Source of the DNA: Alnus glutinosa
Taxonomy: Eukaryota > Streptophyta > Magnoliopsida > Fagales > Betulaceae
DNA: 64,000 nt
Assembly (NCBI RefSeq): GCF_958979055.1
Contig: NC_084895.1
Span: forward strand, 21,746,501 to 21,810,500
Direction of reading: 5' to 3'
The notes below the pieces were generated by a model that worked only from the letters and a program-made list of their open reading frames with translations, searched no databases and was not told the origin of the DNA. Positions 43,962-55,936 of this stretch are shown one piece after another. Both the position numbers and the translations under genes were made by a program. How positions within the stretch are numbered: position 1 is the first letter of the stretch; every line of letters begins with the position of its first letter.

Positions 43962-45336
43962 CTAGTTTAATTCATGTTTCTGTCCTCTTTTTTTTTTTTT
44001 TTTTTGGAAATAAGAATGTTTGGTCCTAAATTTGGCTGCTCACGTTAATCTTCCTTCCTTCCTCTCCAGCTCCCATTTTAGCTTATCTTTCTTCTGTCAT
44101 CGGGGATAGTAGGAATTAAGAAGAGTTCTGGGCGGGTAGGTTTGATGCTAGCTTTGTTGCCTTGGCATTTACTGATTAAAGACATCCTCGCAAAGGCGCC
44201 ATCTTTCTTCAGTAAAAACGTGACTTTCATAGGCCTCTAGGTCTTTTAATGGTGCTCTGCTTGAAAATACAATAATTGAGTTTTTGAGACTCCGTTTTGT
44301 TAACAACAGGTACTGTTTCTGCCTTCACGGGTAAGGATTATCTGTGCTATGAGTTTCTCTTCCTCGATAGAGAATCTCTTGTGCACCAAAATCTTTGTTA
44401 ATAAGAGTCTTAGGATTGGATAGATTGTAGAGATAGGAACTCCTATATGTAGGGCGGGCTTTCAAGACAGAGATGCATTATTATGTAAATTTGCTTTCTT
44501 GAGATCCATTTTGTTGAGTGAAGCTAGTTTGATACGGATCAATTAGCATCATTTCCAAAGCCAGGGCACCAGAATACCACAACCGGCCATGTTATGACCG
44601 GCATCACTGGAAAATGGAGAAATCATGCAGGAAAAATAAAATCAAAGCTTATGGTTGAATCATCAGATGAGCCTGTTGTGATTGATTGGAGATTAATTTG
44701 AGATTAATTTGAGAATTTAAATAATTGCCACTTCGTGTAGCTGCTGAATTGAATGCATGTGTTTGACAGTTTGACTGAAAGAGTAGTTGATTGCTTTTAG
44801 ACTTTTATTAGGTAAAATGAGTGATATATTTCATCGATGCAGACCAATTCCAAGAGACCCAGGATTTTAATTGCCACCCATCTGGTTTTGACATCAATGT
44901 TAAGCTCAGCAGCTTGCCCCAAGATGTTCTTTCACTTCCTTGATACTGGAAACGTTATACACTCAAGCATATTGTTAAGAAGATAGAGTCACATTTGTTC
45001 TTCGGTGTTTTCCTAAATGTCCACCAACGCCCATTTGGATCATTGATTGGTTGACAACGAGTTTACAAGATGGGTCTGATTTGAAACTTTTCTGTTTGTT
45101 GTGCAGCGTAATTGGTTAGCGTTTACTTAATGGGCTGCTCATGTTTTTGACTACATTCTAAGCAACCACATAAAGAATGGTTTTGGGAGCTTGTCCGAGT
45201 GGACAACCTTGATGTATGAACATGTTTTATAATGACTTAGTAACTTGATGTGTATTATAGTCATCTAAACCATTTACATGGATATGGTTATAGGAATAGG
45301 GAGTGGTGTCATACCTACCTCGTCATGTTCATGTCG
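43962..45336 (+). repeat. Type B 3' flank of FBX6, ending in a truncated coiled-coil exon
   Basis: Collinear with 21020-22410 and 53930-55225. The homologue of the FBX3/FBX8 downstream exon starts at 45294 and breaks at about 45336, where unrelated sequence begins. Confidence 0.75.
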
Positions 45337-46678
45337 TTATAGTTCTTAGTTCTTCTTCTCTACGATTTTTGATCACTGATCTTTGATCTTTCGATTCTTT
45401 TCTCACCCTTAATGAGTACTGGCTTCATCTTTCTCTGTTTCTCTACAGATTTGGAGATTTAGTGATTTTTGAAGCAGAATGATCAAATCACAGTTAGGTC
45501 TGTCGTTCTTCTTTAATTTTTGTTATGAACTGATATAACTTTTGGTTTTGAGAAGTGGGTTTCGGTGAAATGGATATTTTCATGTTCTATCGTATACTTT
45601 TTTTCTTTCTAAAATTTGGTTTTTCAATTTCTTTTCATACTCTAATTCTTCTTACTGAGATGTTTGGTTACCGAGAAAATAGAAAAATATTAGGTTTTCT
45701 AGCATATGATGATAGGTACTTTCTGATGAGATGAATGAACAATGGAAGAATGTGAAAATGGAAGGGAAATTGTATCGATAATGAATTTCAATTAATGGTG
45801 GGAGACAAACTCCAAGTGAATCCAATTAAAGCTGGAATCAAACCACAAGACAAAAGTCTATATCAATTCTCCATTCTTCTCATGAACAATCAAATAGCCT
45901 TGTTAGTTTCAGTTAAAAAGAGGATTGTTTTGGGAACGTACCAAACTTTCATATCTCAGGTACTTGAATGAATGGTGAAAAATTGTGGAAGAGGAATGCT
46001 TTTTTATGAATATATTGAGCCAATTTTCGGCAGATTGATTGCTGAGAGAACTGATATAATAAGATAAATTGGGTTATTTTCATGAAAATGAGTCTTTAAT
46101 TTGACTGGGAAAATGACTGCAAAATGTAGATAATTCTTTGAGAACCGGAGAATGGGGATGTAGGGCTCAATTTTGCAAGATGTTTTTCAAGAATTTCCTT
46201 GCTAACTGACATCTTGGGTGGATTTTAATTGATACTTCAAAATTTTTAGTTAATTCATTTTAAGTTAATGGTTATAAATTCATTTTAGTTTTCATTATTG
46301 TTAATTCATTTTGGTTATTTATTCATTTAACTAATTCTCATTTTTTTTCTTCTATTGTAGTTATTAATAATTGAGAAGAGAGTTGCAGAAAGCCATAAAC
46401 CAGACCATACTTGGATATGTTTAATATGTTTGTGAACTTTTGATTATGAACTTTTTTAATATGTTGAAACTTTTTAAATATATTTATGGACTTTTGGTTA
46501 TGAACTTTTTTAATATGTAATATGTTTATTAATTTTTGGGTTTTTAATATGTAATTATGTATGGATGTGGAGTTTTCGAGTTCAAATCTGCAGTTAGTGG
46601 GCATAATGTTTGTGTCTCAGGATGGCACAAAAAATAAATTTTCTCTTTGTTATAGTAATTGAAATTTCTTGATTGAAT
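45337..46678. other. Unassigned 1.3-kb insertion
   Basis: A T-rich leader-like stretch (45345-45500) is followed by AT-rich DNA. A short internal repeat of 'ttttgattatgaactttttt' type lies at 46433-46520. It has no recognisable protein, and its ends were not identified. Confidence 0.4.
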
Positions 46679-47478
46679 GGCCTCGTTTGGTTTGCGAATT
46701 AGACTCATAAAAAGAAATAACTATTAACACGGAATAACTATTCATTTGTTTGGTTGTATATTATTTATAGGAATAGCTATTCCGTGGAAATAACTATTCC
46801 CTTACGAAGAGGAATAGTTATTTCTTAAGGAATAAAATGAGTTTTTCAATAAACACATTAATTTTTTTATTTGTTTTTCTTTAAACCTTAATATATTAAA
46901 AAAAGAAAACATAAAATCCCTGACAAAGAATTTTGTCCACCAAATTGAAAACCTAAGAAAAAAAGAGATGAAGAAGATGGTCTCTAGGAAAATTGAGTTG
47001 CAGTAGCAGAAGAAGTGTGGTGATGGTAAAAAAGTGAAGGACGTGAAAAGTAAGAGATTCTTGTTCCCGGTGGCATTTCCTATTGTTCAAATTTGTTTCT
47101 TTTTAATTGTAATCGATCGGTCCTTGATAATTGATATTGTAAATAGTGAGCAACATCTTTGCTTTCTATTGATGAACAAATTTATTTTTTTAAAATGAAT
47201 GAAATTTCTGTTTTCTATATTGATTCTTATGTAATAAATTTGACTAATTTCGAGAAGGATGGATTTTTTTTTTTTTAATCAAAAATATATATATAATTAG
47301 TGTAGTTTTTTATATATAATTGGGTATTTTAGTAATTTTGTTACAATTCCATTAAAAGCATATATGCTATGACCAAACTAAGGAATATGAATAACTATTT
47401 CATTCAACGTTCTTTTATTTTCAGTAATAGTTATTCATTTTTTTAATAGAATGGTCATTCTGCGTACCAAACGAGCCC
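46679..47478. mobile_element. Element with 'ggcctcgtttggt' ends
   Basis: The left 'ggcctcgtttggtttgcg' pairs with the reverse of 'cgtaccaaacgagccc'. Subterminal 'ggaatagctattcc' palindromes occur near both ends. It is noncoding. A similar left end appears at 63422. Confidence 0.6.
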
Positions 47479-47699
47479 TTAGGTCTAAAACCTTAAAAAA
47501 AAAGAAAAAAAAAGGTTAAAACGTTTAAATAAAGCCCAAAAAAGTAGGTCCAATAGTAAATAAGCCAGAAAAATGTAATTTTTTTGAAAAAAATACCCTC
47601 CAGTCTAGATAACCAATTTTCACCCCGGTACCCGAGTAAAAACTGGTAACTAGGGTACTCAGTTCTGGAGCCGGTTGTTGAGAATCAATAACCGGGGAC

Positions 47700-48316
47700 C
47701 CTGGAGAACAATTCCTATTATGCGAGGGCTCGAAGATCTTCTAGTTCCTTATGGAGAAATACATTGGCAATCACCACCAACATGGACGTACAAAACAAAT
47801 TGGGATGTTGTTATTGACTCAAAGAATGGCAAACTGGGTTTTGATTGCATTATGCGTGACTTTTAGGAAATGGTGCATGCTGTTTTTTGTCATTCAGTGG
47901 ATGTTTTGGTTAATCTGGTGGTAGCAGATGTTCTTACAAGTCTTCACACGGTGGAATTCTACAGAAACTGGAGCTATACAAGACTCATTTTGGAGGGAGA
48001 CTCTTTACTTGTGGTACAGGCTATTAACCGCACATGGGTAAATTGGAGTAGGCATAGGAATATTATAGCAAATATTAAAGAGGTTCTTATGAGTATTTAT
48101 AGTTGGAAAACATGCCACACTAAACGAAGGGCAAACTCGACTGCCCACATTTTGGCACAAGTAGAACCCACCATGCTACTCACCGTATTTGAATTGGTTG
48201 TATTCTTGATTGTATTACAGAGATTGTTTTATCAGAGATTATATATTTGATTTTGTAGAGCTTTTATGCTCTGGTTGGTTTTCATGTTATCAATAAAATC
48301 AGTATTACTTCTTTAA
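47700..48316 (+). mobile_element. LINE 3' fragment (LINE F)
   Basis: An RNase H-like domain with 'PPTWTYKTNWDVVIDSKNGK', one in-frame stop at 47865, then 'LILEGDSLLVVQAINRTWVN'. It ends with the family's 'ttatgctctggttggttttc' and an A-rich tail, with a foldback right arm from 48332. It is the same family as LINE A, B and G. Confidence 0.8.
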
Positions 48317-48479
48317 AAAATAAAAAAAATAATTGTGTCAATGTCTATTATAAACTACTAAAAAATGTCAATGTCTTTTATTGACAAAAATTGCATTAAT
48401 GAAATTAAAAAAAAAAAAATCTAAAAATTGTACTAAAAAAAAGTAAAAAGTAAAATACAAATTATTAAAAAAATTTAAA

Positions 48480-49256
48480 TTTTTTTTTATAAAAAAAGCT
48501 TAAAAAGGGGCCACCCATTAGTTTTTTATTTTAATTAAAATTTATATAAATATTTTTTTAATAATTTAAGACGTTTTAAAGTTTATATATATATTTTTAA
48601 AAGTGGTGAAAATTCAAGAATTATAGATGAAGTTTTCCCTTTAAAAAATTATTTTATTTTCTGAATAAAAATATTTTTTTTCAAAAGAATGCCAGTTTTG
48701 TCTTTTGAAGGATGTGTACCGAAAAATATATATTTTTAATTTTAATGATGAGGAAGAATAATATTCAAGGCTTCATCTCGATTATTTTAGCCTTATTATT
48801 CACATATTTTATTTCTCTCAGAAAGTATGGTGCTTTCTAATAAGTTATATTGATAATCTCAAAGACAAAGTAATGTTGGTATAACCCAATTAGTGGTAGT
48901 CCAAATGGCACCACATCCTCCTTAAAAACATAATATTCTAATTTAAAGTAAAGGAGGATGGAATAACTTACTTTTTTTTGTTAAATCCTTTATATATAAA
49001 TGTTTGTTTATACAAGGATAATTAGTCTCTTAACATATTCTATAAAATATTTTATAGAATATAAAGGCTACATACTTCAGCAATGGGGTTGAAATGATCA
49101 AGTATTATACATATTCTATAAATATTTTATATAATTGATATGATAAGGTTTAGTAATTATTGATTCAATTTTATTTTATTTTTTTAACTCTTCCATCTTC
49201 TACCATCTTCCCTAACCCAGTCTTCGTCTTCCTCTCAGTCTCAAGAACAACCTAGA
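48480..49256 (+). repeat. Post-LINE block and 5' flank of FBX7
   Basis: 48480-48990 matches 11690-12162 and 52180-52665. The last 60 bases share 'ctcttc..cctctcagtctcaa' with the FBX8 leader. The stretch between (49000-49190) is AT-rich with nothing recognisable. Confidence 0.65.
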
Positions 49257-49511
49257 ATGGCAACGTATGTGCTTGAGGAAGTGGTGATGAAGATCCTGTC
49301 GATGCTGCCTCCAAAATCTCTTATCCGATTCAAGTGTGTCTGCAAAAGGTGGAAAGCTCTCATAGGAAACCCTGATTTCCTCTCCAAAAACCTCCTTCCA
49401 TTCTCACCCAAAACCCCACTCATCCTCTCCGTCTTATCCTCTTCTCCGCCAATGACATATCCGAATCTGGAAACCAAATACACTCTTTCCGCTCTTACGA
49501 CTCCCTCCGCT
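49257..49511 (+). pseudogene. FBX7: 5' stub of a type B F-box gene
   Basis: The start and F-box are preserved ('VVMKILSMLPPKSLIRFKCV', 'CKRWKALIGNPDFLSKNLL') and match FBX8. Then seven bases ('caatcac' in FBX8) are missing, shifting the frame. Homology ends at about 49511 in 'gactccctccgct', where unrelated sequence begins, and no FBA domain exists. The open frame reaches a stop at 49515-49517. A short F-box-only peptide of about 50 residues plus a nonsense tail is possible, but the copy is best called dead. Confidence 0.9.
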
Positions 49512-49945
49512 CCTTAGACACCATCAGATTAGTTTAATAAAAACAAGAGTCATATTGTTACCGTGCAAAACAATAATGTATAATATAAAATCGAAAAGAT
49601 AAAATAAAAAAAAAATTAAGACACAAATTTATGTAGTTCGGCAATTATCTTATGCTCACCGGAGTACGATTATATTCAATAATAATTTAAGATTACAGTA
49701 TAACATATAACAAAATCTTACTGTACGGACAAATATGACTACTATATAGCCAATATTCTCGTATTACTCTTTATATCCGAAAGAATACGAACAACTTATT
49801 TCAACTAGTCACGTCTCTAAAAAGAGCAAGTGCAAGAGATCCAAGGGTTGTAAACAAAGGATTTGTCAAAAAGAGACCTATGTGGACACATAGTGGCTAG
49901 GCTTGCTCGAGCTGGATTTTTGGCTCTTATACTCTTCTCTGCCAA
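49512..49945. other. Unassigned insertion that truncates FBX7
   Basis: AT-rich, with 'atttatgtagttcggcaatt', a phrase I associate with plant transposon or retrotransposon ends. Neither terminal repeats nor a target duplication were found. The rest of FBX7 does not reappear after it. Confidence 0.4.
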
Positions 49946-49949
49946 TGAA

Positions 49950-52010
49950 ATTGAAGAGTGGTATGGGTTTTCGTGATTTGCGGTGTTTCAATAAAGCTTT
50001 GTTAGCAAAACAGGGATGCCGACTTATTCAGAATCCTAATAATTTTGCTGGCCAGATTTTAAAAGTTATACTTTCTAAGTATAATTTTTTTGGAGGCCAA
50101 TCTAGGAAGCAGACAGGGGCAGAATCAGGATTTTTGATAAGGGGATGAATTTGTATAATTTTTTTTACATCAAAGTACCCATTCGACTATAAATTATAAT
50201 TTCAAATTTTAATGATAAGACAATTTTGAGGATGTCTATGCCTCCAAGGTTCAAAAACCAAAACAAAAACAAAGCCTAACTGTTTGTCACATCCATTGGG
50301 CTCTTATACTCGCCCCTTATTACATGCATACTGCCCAAACCCCATCTACCAAGCTTACGCCCAAAGTTTACAAAACGCACCCCTTAAAGAATGAAACGAC
50401 AAACCTCTAGAAAACTAAAGCTTCCTCCACACGCCTAAGCCAAGTCGCATACAGCTGTTTCTCATTTAGTCTCCACTTGCTATCTGCTGCTGCCACATAG
50501 CATTGAGGATCGTCTTCAGCAAGTCTTCACAAGTCCTCTAGATCGTACCATTACATGCTGAGCGAGTTAGCATGGTGGAGAATTTCCTGCTTTCTCAGAG
50601 GGAAATGCTTTATTTTTTAAATTTTTATCTTTAAAAGTGGTTCTTAAATGAGATAATAAGACATTTATCAAAATAATAGATCACATGAGATTGTGACACA
50701 TCATTTAAGAACCAAATTTTGAAAAAATAATTTGGGATGTGTAGCACTCCTCTTTTCAAAATGAAAGAGGGGTCAAAATAATTATTATGGGGACAAAAAG
50801 GGGGTCAAATTGAAATTAAATATGGATATTTTTGGTTTTTTTAAAATGAAAGAATGGGTCAAAATATAAATAAATATTTTTAGGGGAATACAAAAATTAT
50901 TTTGGGGGGACAAATTTTAAAATCAATTTCAAAACTTTTGAGGGGACATTCATCCCTCTACCCATCCATCTGGGTCCGCCCCTGAAAGTAGACCTTCATT
51001 TGTATGGCGGAGCATTTTTGGTGCAAAAGATCTTCTCAAAGAATGTCTAATATGGAGAATTGAGGATGGTAGAGATGTGAAAATATGGCAGGATAAATGG
51101 CTTCCTACTTCAACTACATATGTTATTCAATCTCTAAGGGCTTTACTTCGTGCAAATGCCACAGTTAGTATATTAATTGATCAGGATCCTCATCGGTGGA
51201 ATGAGTAGCTTCTTAATTATCTTTTCTACAAGGTTGAAGCAGATATCATTTCACAAATCCCTCTAAGTCGGTATGACCACAATGACATTATGACTTGGCA
51301 GGGGACTACCACAGGGTAATTTACTGTGCACATTGCTTATTACATGAAAAAGAACCACCTAGATGCTGTCCATGGTGAATGTTCTCACCAATGGAAACAA
51401 TTCTTGTCGTGCGAGGGCCCGAGGATTTTCTAATTCCTTCTGGAGAAATACATTGGCAATCACCACCAACAGGGACGTATAAATCAAATTGGGATGTTGC
51501 TATTGACTCAAAGAATGACAAACTGGGTTTTGGTTGCATTATGCGTGACTTTTCAGGGAATGGTGCATGCTGCTTTTTGTTATTCAATGGATGTTTTGGT
51601 TGATCCAGTGGTAGCAGACGCTCTTGCGGCTCTTCACACAGCGGAATTCTGCAGAAATAAAGGGCTATACAAGACTCATTTTGGAGAAAGACTCTTTACT
51701 TGTGGCACAGGCTATTAACTGCACAGGGGTAAATTGGAGTAGGCATGAGAATATTATAGCAGATATTAGAGAGGTTCTTACGAGTATTTATCATTGGAAA
51801 ACTTGTCACACTAAACGAAAGACAAACTCAGCTGCCCACTTTTTGGCACATGTAGGAGGCAACCATGCTACTCACCGTATTTGGATTGGTTGTATTCTTG
51901 ATTGTATTAGGGAGATTGTTTTACTAGAAATTACATATATAATTTTGTATAGCTTTCATGCTCTGGTTGGTTTTCATGTTATCAAATGAAATTAATATTA
52001 CTTATTTAAA
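49950..52010 (+). mobile_element. L1-type LINE 3' fragment (LINE G), split by a hAT element
   Basis: Reverse-transcriptase thumb text 'GMGFRDLRCFNKALLAKQGC' precedes the hAT insertion (50114-50984). The zinc-binding tail ('KECLIWRIEDGRDVKIWQDK') and RNase H domain ('PPTGTYKSNWDVAIDSKN', 'LILEKDSLLVAQAIN') follow it. EGD is replaced by EKD here. There are frameshifts near 51550 and 51650, and the A-rich tail is at about 52010. It is a dead copy. Confidence 0.85.
50114..50984. mobile_element. hAT-type element nested in LINE G
   Basis: The ends 'caggggcagaatcagg' and 'gggtccgcccctg' match the hAT element at 18180-19436. The flanks 'gaagcaga' and 'aaagtaga' are an 8-bp duplication with two differences. 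The uninterrupted LINE is seen at 95-115 and 10690-10710. It is noncoding. Confidence 0.82.
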
Positions 52011-52179
52011 AAAATAAAATAATTGTGTCAATGTTCATTATAAACTACTAAAAAATGTCAATGTCTTCTATTGACAAAAATTACATTCATGAAATTTTAA
52101 AAAAAAAATCTAAAAATTGTACTAAAAAAAGTAAAAAGCAAAATAAAAATTATTAAAAAATTTTAAAATCATTTTATAG

Positions 52180-52787
52180 AAAAAGCTAAAAAAAAAAGCC
52201 GCCACCCATTAGTTTTTTTTTTTAAATTAAAATTTATATATATTTTTTAATAATTTAAAACTTTTTAAAATTTAGGTATTTTCTTTCAAAAGAATTGAAA
52301 TTTCAAAAATTATAGATGAAGTTTTCCCTTTAAAAAATTATTTTCTTTTCTGAAAAAATTAATTTTTTTCAAAAGAATGCTAGTTTTGTCTTTTGAAGGA
52401 TGAGTATTGAAAAATATATATTTTTAATTTTAATGATGAGGAAGAATATTCAGGGCTTCATCTTGATTACTTTAGCCTTATCATTCACGTATTTTATTTC
52501 TCTGAGAAAGTTGGGTGCTTTCTAATAAAGTTATATTGATAATCTAAAAGACACATTAAAAAAAAAAGAAAAAGAAAATCTAAAAGACGAATTAAAGTTG
52601 GGCCCAAATACCCAATGAGCCTCCTTAAAAACATAATATTCTAATTTAAAGTAAAGCAGATGGTAAGACGCGTGTCATTCATCCAAAGGTCCTTCAGCCC
52701 TGGTATCTGAACCTTCGCCGCCACCCTTCCATCTTCTATCGTCTTCTTCTTCCTCTCAGTCTCAGGAACAACTTAGAGCTTGGAAGA
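52180..52787 (+). repeat. Post-LINE block and 5' flank of FBX8
   Basis: The block to 52665 matches those before FBX2 and FBX7. The last 120 bases ('cttccatcttctatcgtctt', 'cctctcagtctcaggaacaa') resemble the FBX7 leader and not the type A leader. Confidence 0.7.
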
Positions 52788-53927
52788 ATGGCAACGTACG
52801 TGCCTGAGGAAGTGGTGATGAAGATCCTGTCGATGCTGCCTCCAAAATCTCTTATCCGATTCAAGTGTGTCTGCAAAAGGTGGAAAGCTCTCATTGGAAA
52901 CCCTGATTTCCTCTCCAAAAACCTCCTCAATCACTCCATTTTCACCCAAAACCCCACTCATCCTCTCCGTCTTATCCTCTTCTCCGCCAATGACATATCC
53001 GAAACCGGAAACCAAATACACTCTTTCCGCTCTTACGACTCCCTCCGCTGCCCGTCTCAAACCCCTCTGAATCTTCCGCCAGCACCATCATATACTGAAA
53101 TCGTCGCTTCCTGTAATGGCTTGCTCTGTCTCTGGGACGTAATGCTAAGCGACATCTATCTCTGGAATCTCGCCACGTCATCAGACCTTGAGGCTCTCCC
53201 GGCCTCGCCTTCTCGCTCTCGCACCGGACTTAGAGTCCCTAACGATGATTTTGCGTTCCATAATGTGGGGTTCGGTTTCGATTCGGGATCCAATGACTTC
53301 AAGGTGGTCACACTTGTAGATTCGGATGGCGGCGGATGGTTGGAAGCAGAAATATACAGCCTAAGATCTGGATCTTGGAGACAGCTTCATCTGAGTGTGA
53401 ACATTGCGAGGCATCTCGTTTCGCAGAGTGTAGCATTAGATGGGGCTTTTCTATGGCATGACAACTACACATTCGATGATTGTGTGGACGACCGTATAGT
53501 TGCTTTTGACTTCAGCGATGAGAAGTTCCGAAAAATGATGTTTCCCGATGCTCGCCTTTTTTATGATTACGATATATGCATGCGAACTCTCATGGAGTTG
53601 AAGGGATCTGTTGCTATGTTGATTTTGGGTCGTGAGGAGAGGAAGATAACGAAGGATTTGGAAATATGGGTCATGCTTGAATTTGGTGTTAATGAGTCGT
53701 GGACTAGACTTATTATCATTCAACTCCCCTTGCATTTGGAAATACCACTGAGGTTTTGGAAGAACGGGGAATTGTTTATGGAGAATAGTGAGGGGCAGAT
53801 GGTATTATATGACCTTTTGGCACAAACAGAGACCAATCTTCAGTTTGAAGGGTATGGGGGAACGTTAAAAGTTGTATACTGCAATTTTGTTCGGTTTGAA
53901 GGTATGGCTCCATGCCCTTTTAGCTAG
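52788..53927 (+). CDS. FBX8: intact F-box/FBA protein, type B
   Basis: A 379-residue frame. The F-box is at residues about 3-45 ('VPEEVVMKILSMLPPKSLIR', 'FKCVCKRWKALI'). The FBA domain has 'EIVASCNGLLCLWDV', 'IYLWNLATSSDLEAL', 'NVGFGFDSGSNDFKVVTLV', 'LEIWVMLEFGVNESWTRLI' and 'PLRFWKNGELFMENSEGQMV', and ends 'FEGMAPCPFS' and TAG. It is a predicted substrate receptor of an SCF ubiquitin ligase; the target is unknown. It is close to FBX3 in the FBA domain and to FBX7 at the 5' end. The donor-like AG|GTATGG at 53901/53902 precedes the stop. Joining it to 55180-55384 and 55494-55539 stays in frame and predicts a 454-residue protein with a coiled-coil tail, the same length as for FBX3. Confidence 0.92.
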   Translation: MATYVPEEVVMKILSMLPPKSLIRFKCVCKRWKALIGNPDFLSKNLLNHSIFTQNPTHPLRLILFSANDISETGNQIHSFRSYDSLRCPSQTPLNLPPAPSYTEIVASCNGLLCLWDVMLSDIYLWNLATSSDLEALPASPSRSRTGLRVPNDDFAFHNVGFGFDSGSNDFKVVTLVDSDGGGWLEAEIYSLRSGSWRQLHLSVNIARHLVSQSVALDGAFLWHDNYTFDDCVDDRIVAFDFSDEKFRKMMFPDARLFYDYDICMRTLMELKGSVAMLILGREERKITKDLEIWVMLEFGVNESWTRLIIIQLPLHLEIPLRFWKNGELFMENSEGQMVLYDLLAQTETNLQFEGYGGTLKVVYCNFVRFEGMAPCPFS

Positions 53928-55179
53928 TTTAATTTATGTTTCTGCCTCCTTTCTTTTTTTGAAATAAGAATGTTTGGTCCTAAATTTGGCTGCTCGCGTT
54001 AATCTCTCTTCCTGCCTCTCCAGCTCCCATTTTAGCTTATCTTTCTTCTGTCATCGGGGATGGTAGGAATTAAGGAGAGTTCTGGGCGGGTAGGTTTTGA
54101 ATCGTTTGATGCTAGCTTTGTTGCCTTGGCATTGGCTGATTAAAGACATCCTCGCAAAGGCGCCATCTTTCTTCAGTAAAAACGAGACTTTCATAGGCCT
54201 CTAGGTCTTTTAATGGTGCTCTGCTTGAAAATACAATAATTGAGTTTTTGAGACTCCATTTTGTTAACAACAGGTACTTTTTCTGCCTTCACGAGTGAGG
54301 ATCATCTGTGCTATGAGTTTCTCTTCCTCGATAGAGAATCTCTCGTTCACCAAAATCTTTGTAAATAAGAGTCTTCGGATTCGATAGGCAGTAGAGATAG
54401 GAACTCCTATCTGTAGGGAGGGTTTTCAAGACAGAGATGCATTATTATGTAAATTTGCTTTCTTGAGATCCATTTTGTTGAGTGAAGCTAGTTTGATACG
54501 GATCAATTAGCATCATTTCCAAAGCCAGGGCACCAGAATACCACAACCGGCCATGTTATGACCTGCATCACTGGAAAATGGAGAAATCACGCAGGAAAAA
54601 TAAAATCAAAGCATATGGTTGAATCATCAGTTGAGTCTGTTGTGATTGATTGGAGATTAATTTAAGAATTTAAATAATTGCCACTTCGTCTAGCTGCTGA
54701 ATTGAATGCATGTGTTTGACAATTTGACTGAAAGAGTAGTTGATTGCTTTTAGACTTTTATTAGGTAAAAAGAGTGATATTTCATCGATGCAGACCAATT
54801 CCAAGAGACCCAGGATTTTAATTGCCACCCATTTGGTTTTGACATCAATGTTAAGCTCAGCAACTTGCCCCAAATGTTCTTTCACTTCCTTGATACTGGA
54901 AACGTTATACACTCAAGCATATTGTTAAGAAGATAGAGGCACATTTGTTCTTCGGTGTTTTCCCTAAATGTCCACCAACGCCCCTTTGGATCATTGATTG
55001 GTTGACAATGATTTTACAAGATGGGTCTGATATGAAACTTTTCTGTTTGTTGTGTAGCGTGATTGGTTAGCGTTTACTTAATGGGCTGCTCATGTTTTTT
55101 TACTATATTCTAAGCAACCACATAAAGAATGGTTTTGGGGTTACTGTCATCTAAACCATTTACATGGATATGGTTATAG

Positions 55180-55539
55180 GAATGGGGAGTGGTGTCATAC
55201 CTACCTCATCATGTTCATGTCAGTTGCATAACACCACCCAGTTCAATGACCATGAAGACTGCAGGAGAAAACAACGGGAGATAGAGCAGAAATTGGAAGA
55301 GACACAAATCTTACTGCGGGATATGCAAGAAGGTATGTCGAAGATGCAGGAACAGATAGATATGCTAATGGCACTTGTAAGAAGGTTAGAGAATCTTTCC
55401 AATATAATTTATTTTTTCACAAGTGCGCACACACACACATTAACTAGTTGTTAGAATGGACATGATTATGATATGGAATTCTTTTCTTCCTAGGCCTGGA
55501 GGGAGCTTTGGAGGTGATCCAAGCCATGGCAAACTGTGA
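55180..55539 (+). CDS. Putative downstream exons of FBX8: coiled coil plus short tail
   Basis: The same layout as 22366-22714. An acceptor-like AG at 55178-55179 opens a 205-base exon encoding 'MGSGVIPTSSCSCQLHNTTQ', 'EIEQKLEETQILLRDMQEGM' and 'SKMQEQIDMLMALV'. A second acceptor ('cttttcttcctag') leads to 46 bases encoding 'PGGSFGGDPSHGKL' and TGA. The phase fits the F-box exon. Compared with the FBX3 copy there are only substitutions, and no frame-breaking change in either exon. The alternative is a free-standing small coiled-coil gene. Confidence 0.5.
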
Positions 55540-55936
55540 GTGGGCTGTAGCTGCAGGTGAGAGTTCTAGAAAGAGGTATTACTACCATCTCTTGTCATTT
55601 TTTGTTGAGTTCTCATGATAATGGGATTGTAGTGTGCATTGGGTGTTGAGGTTAATTTTGACTTGTTTATGAGGGAAAGAATATATGAGTATTGTATTTT
55701 TGTACGGATATGCAATAAATCAGATATTTGTGGCTTGACATATCTACTGCCAAAAGTCTCTACTCCTTTTATATTTCCTACTTTGGGTAAAACGATGAGC
55801 TGATAACAGTGGCTCCTTTTCCATGGATCAGAGTCACTAGAATGACTTCAAACCGTAAATTAGAGATCTGGAGCCAAATGGTATGGATTTTGAGTTTGTT
55901 ATGAATGTTGTAATATAAAAAACGAATAGCTATGGT

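Noticed and set aside
46433-46520. Short repeated 'gattatgaactttttt' units considered as a CRISPR-like or tandem array
   Set aside because: Only two to three imperfect units in AT-rich plant DNA, without regular spacers.
54670-54912. 80-codon minus-strand frame in the FBX8 3' flank
   Set aside because: The same position in the FBX3 and FBX6 flanks is broken by small indels, so the frame is not conserved.
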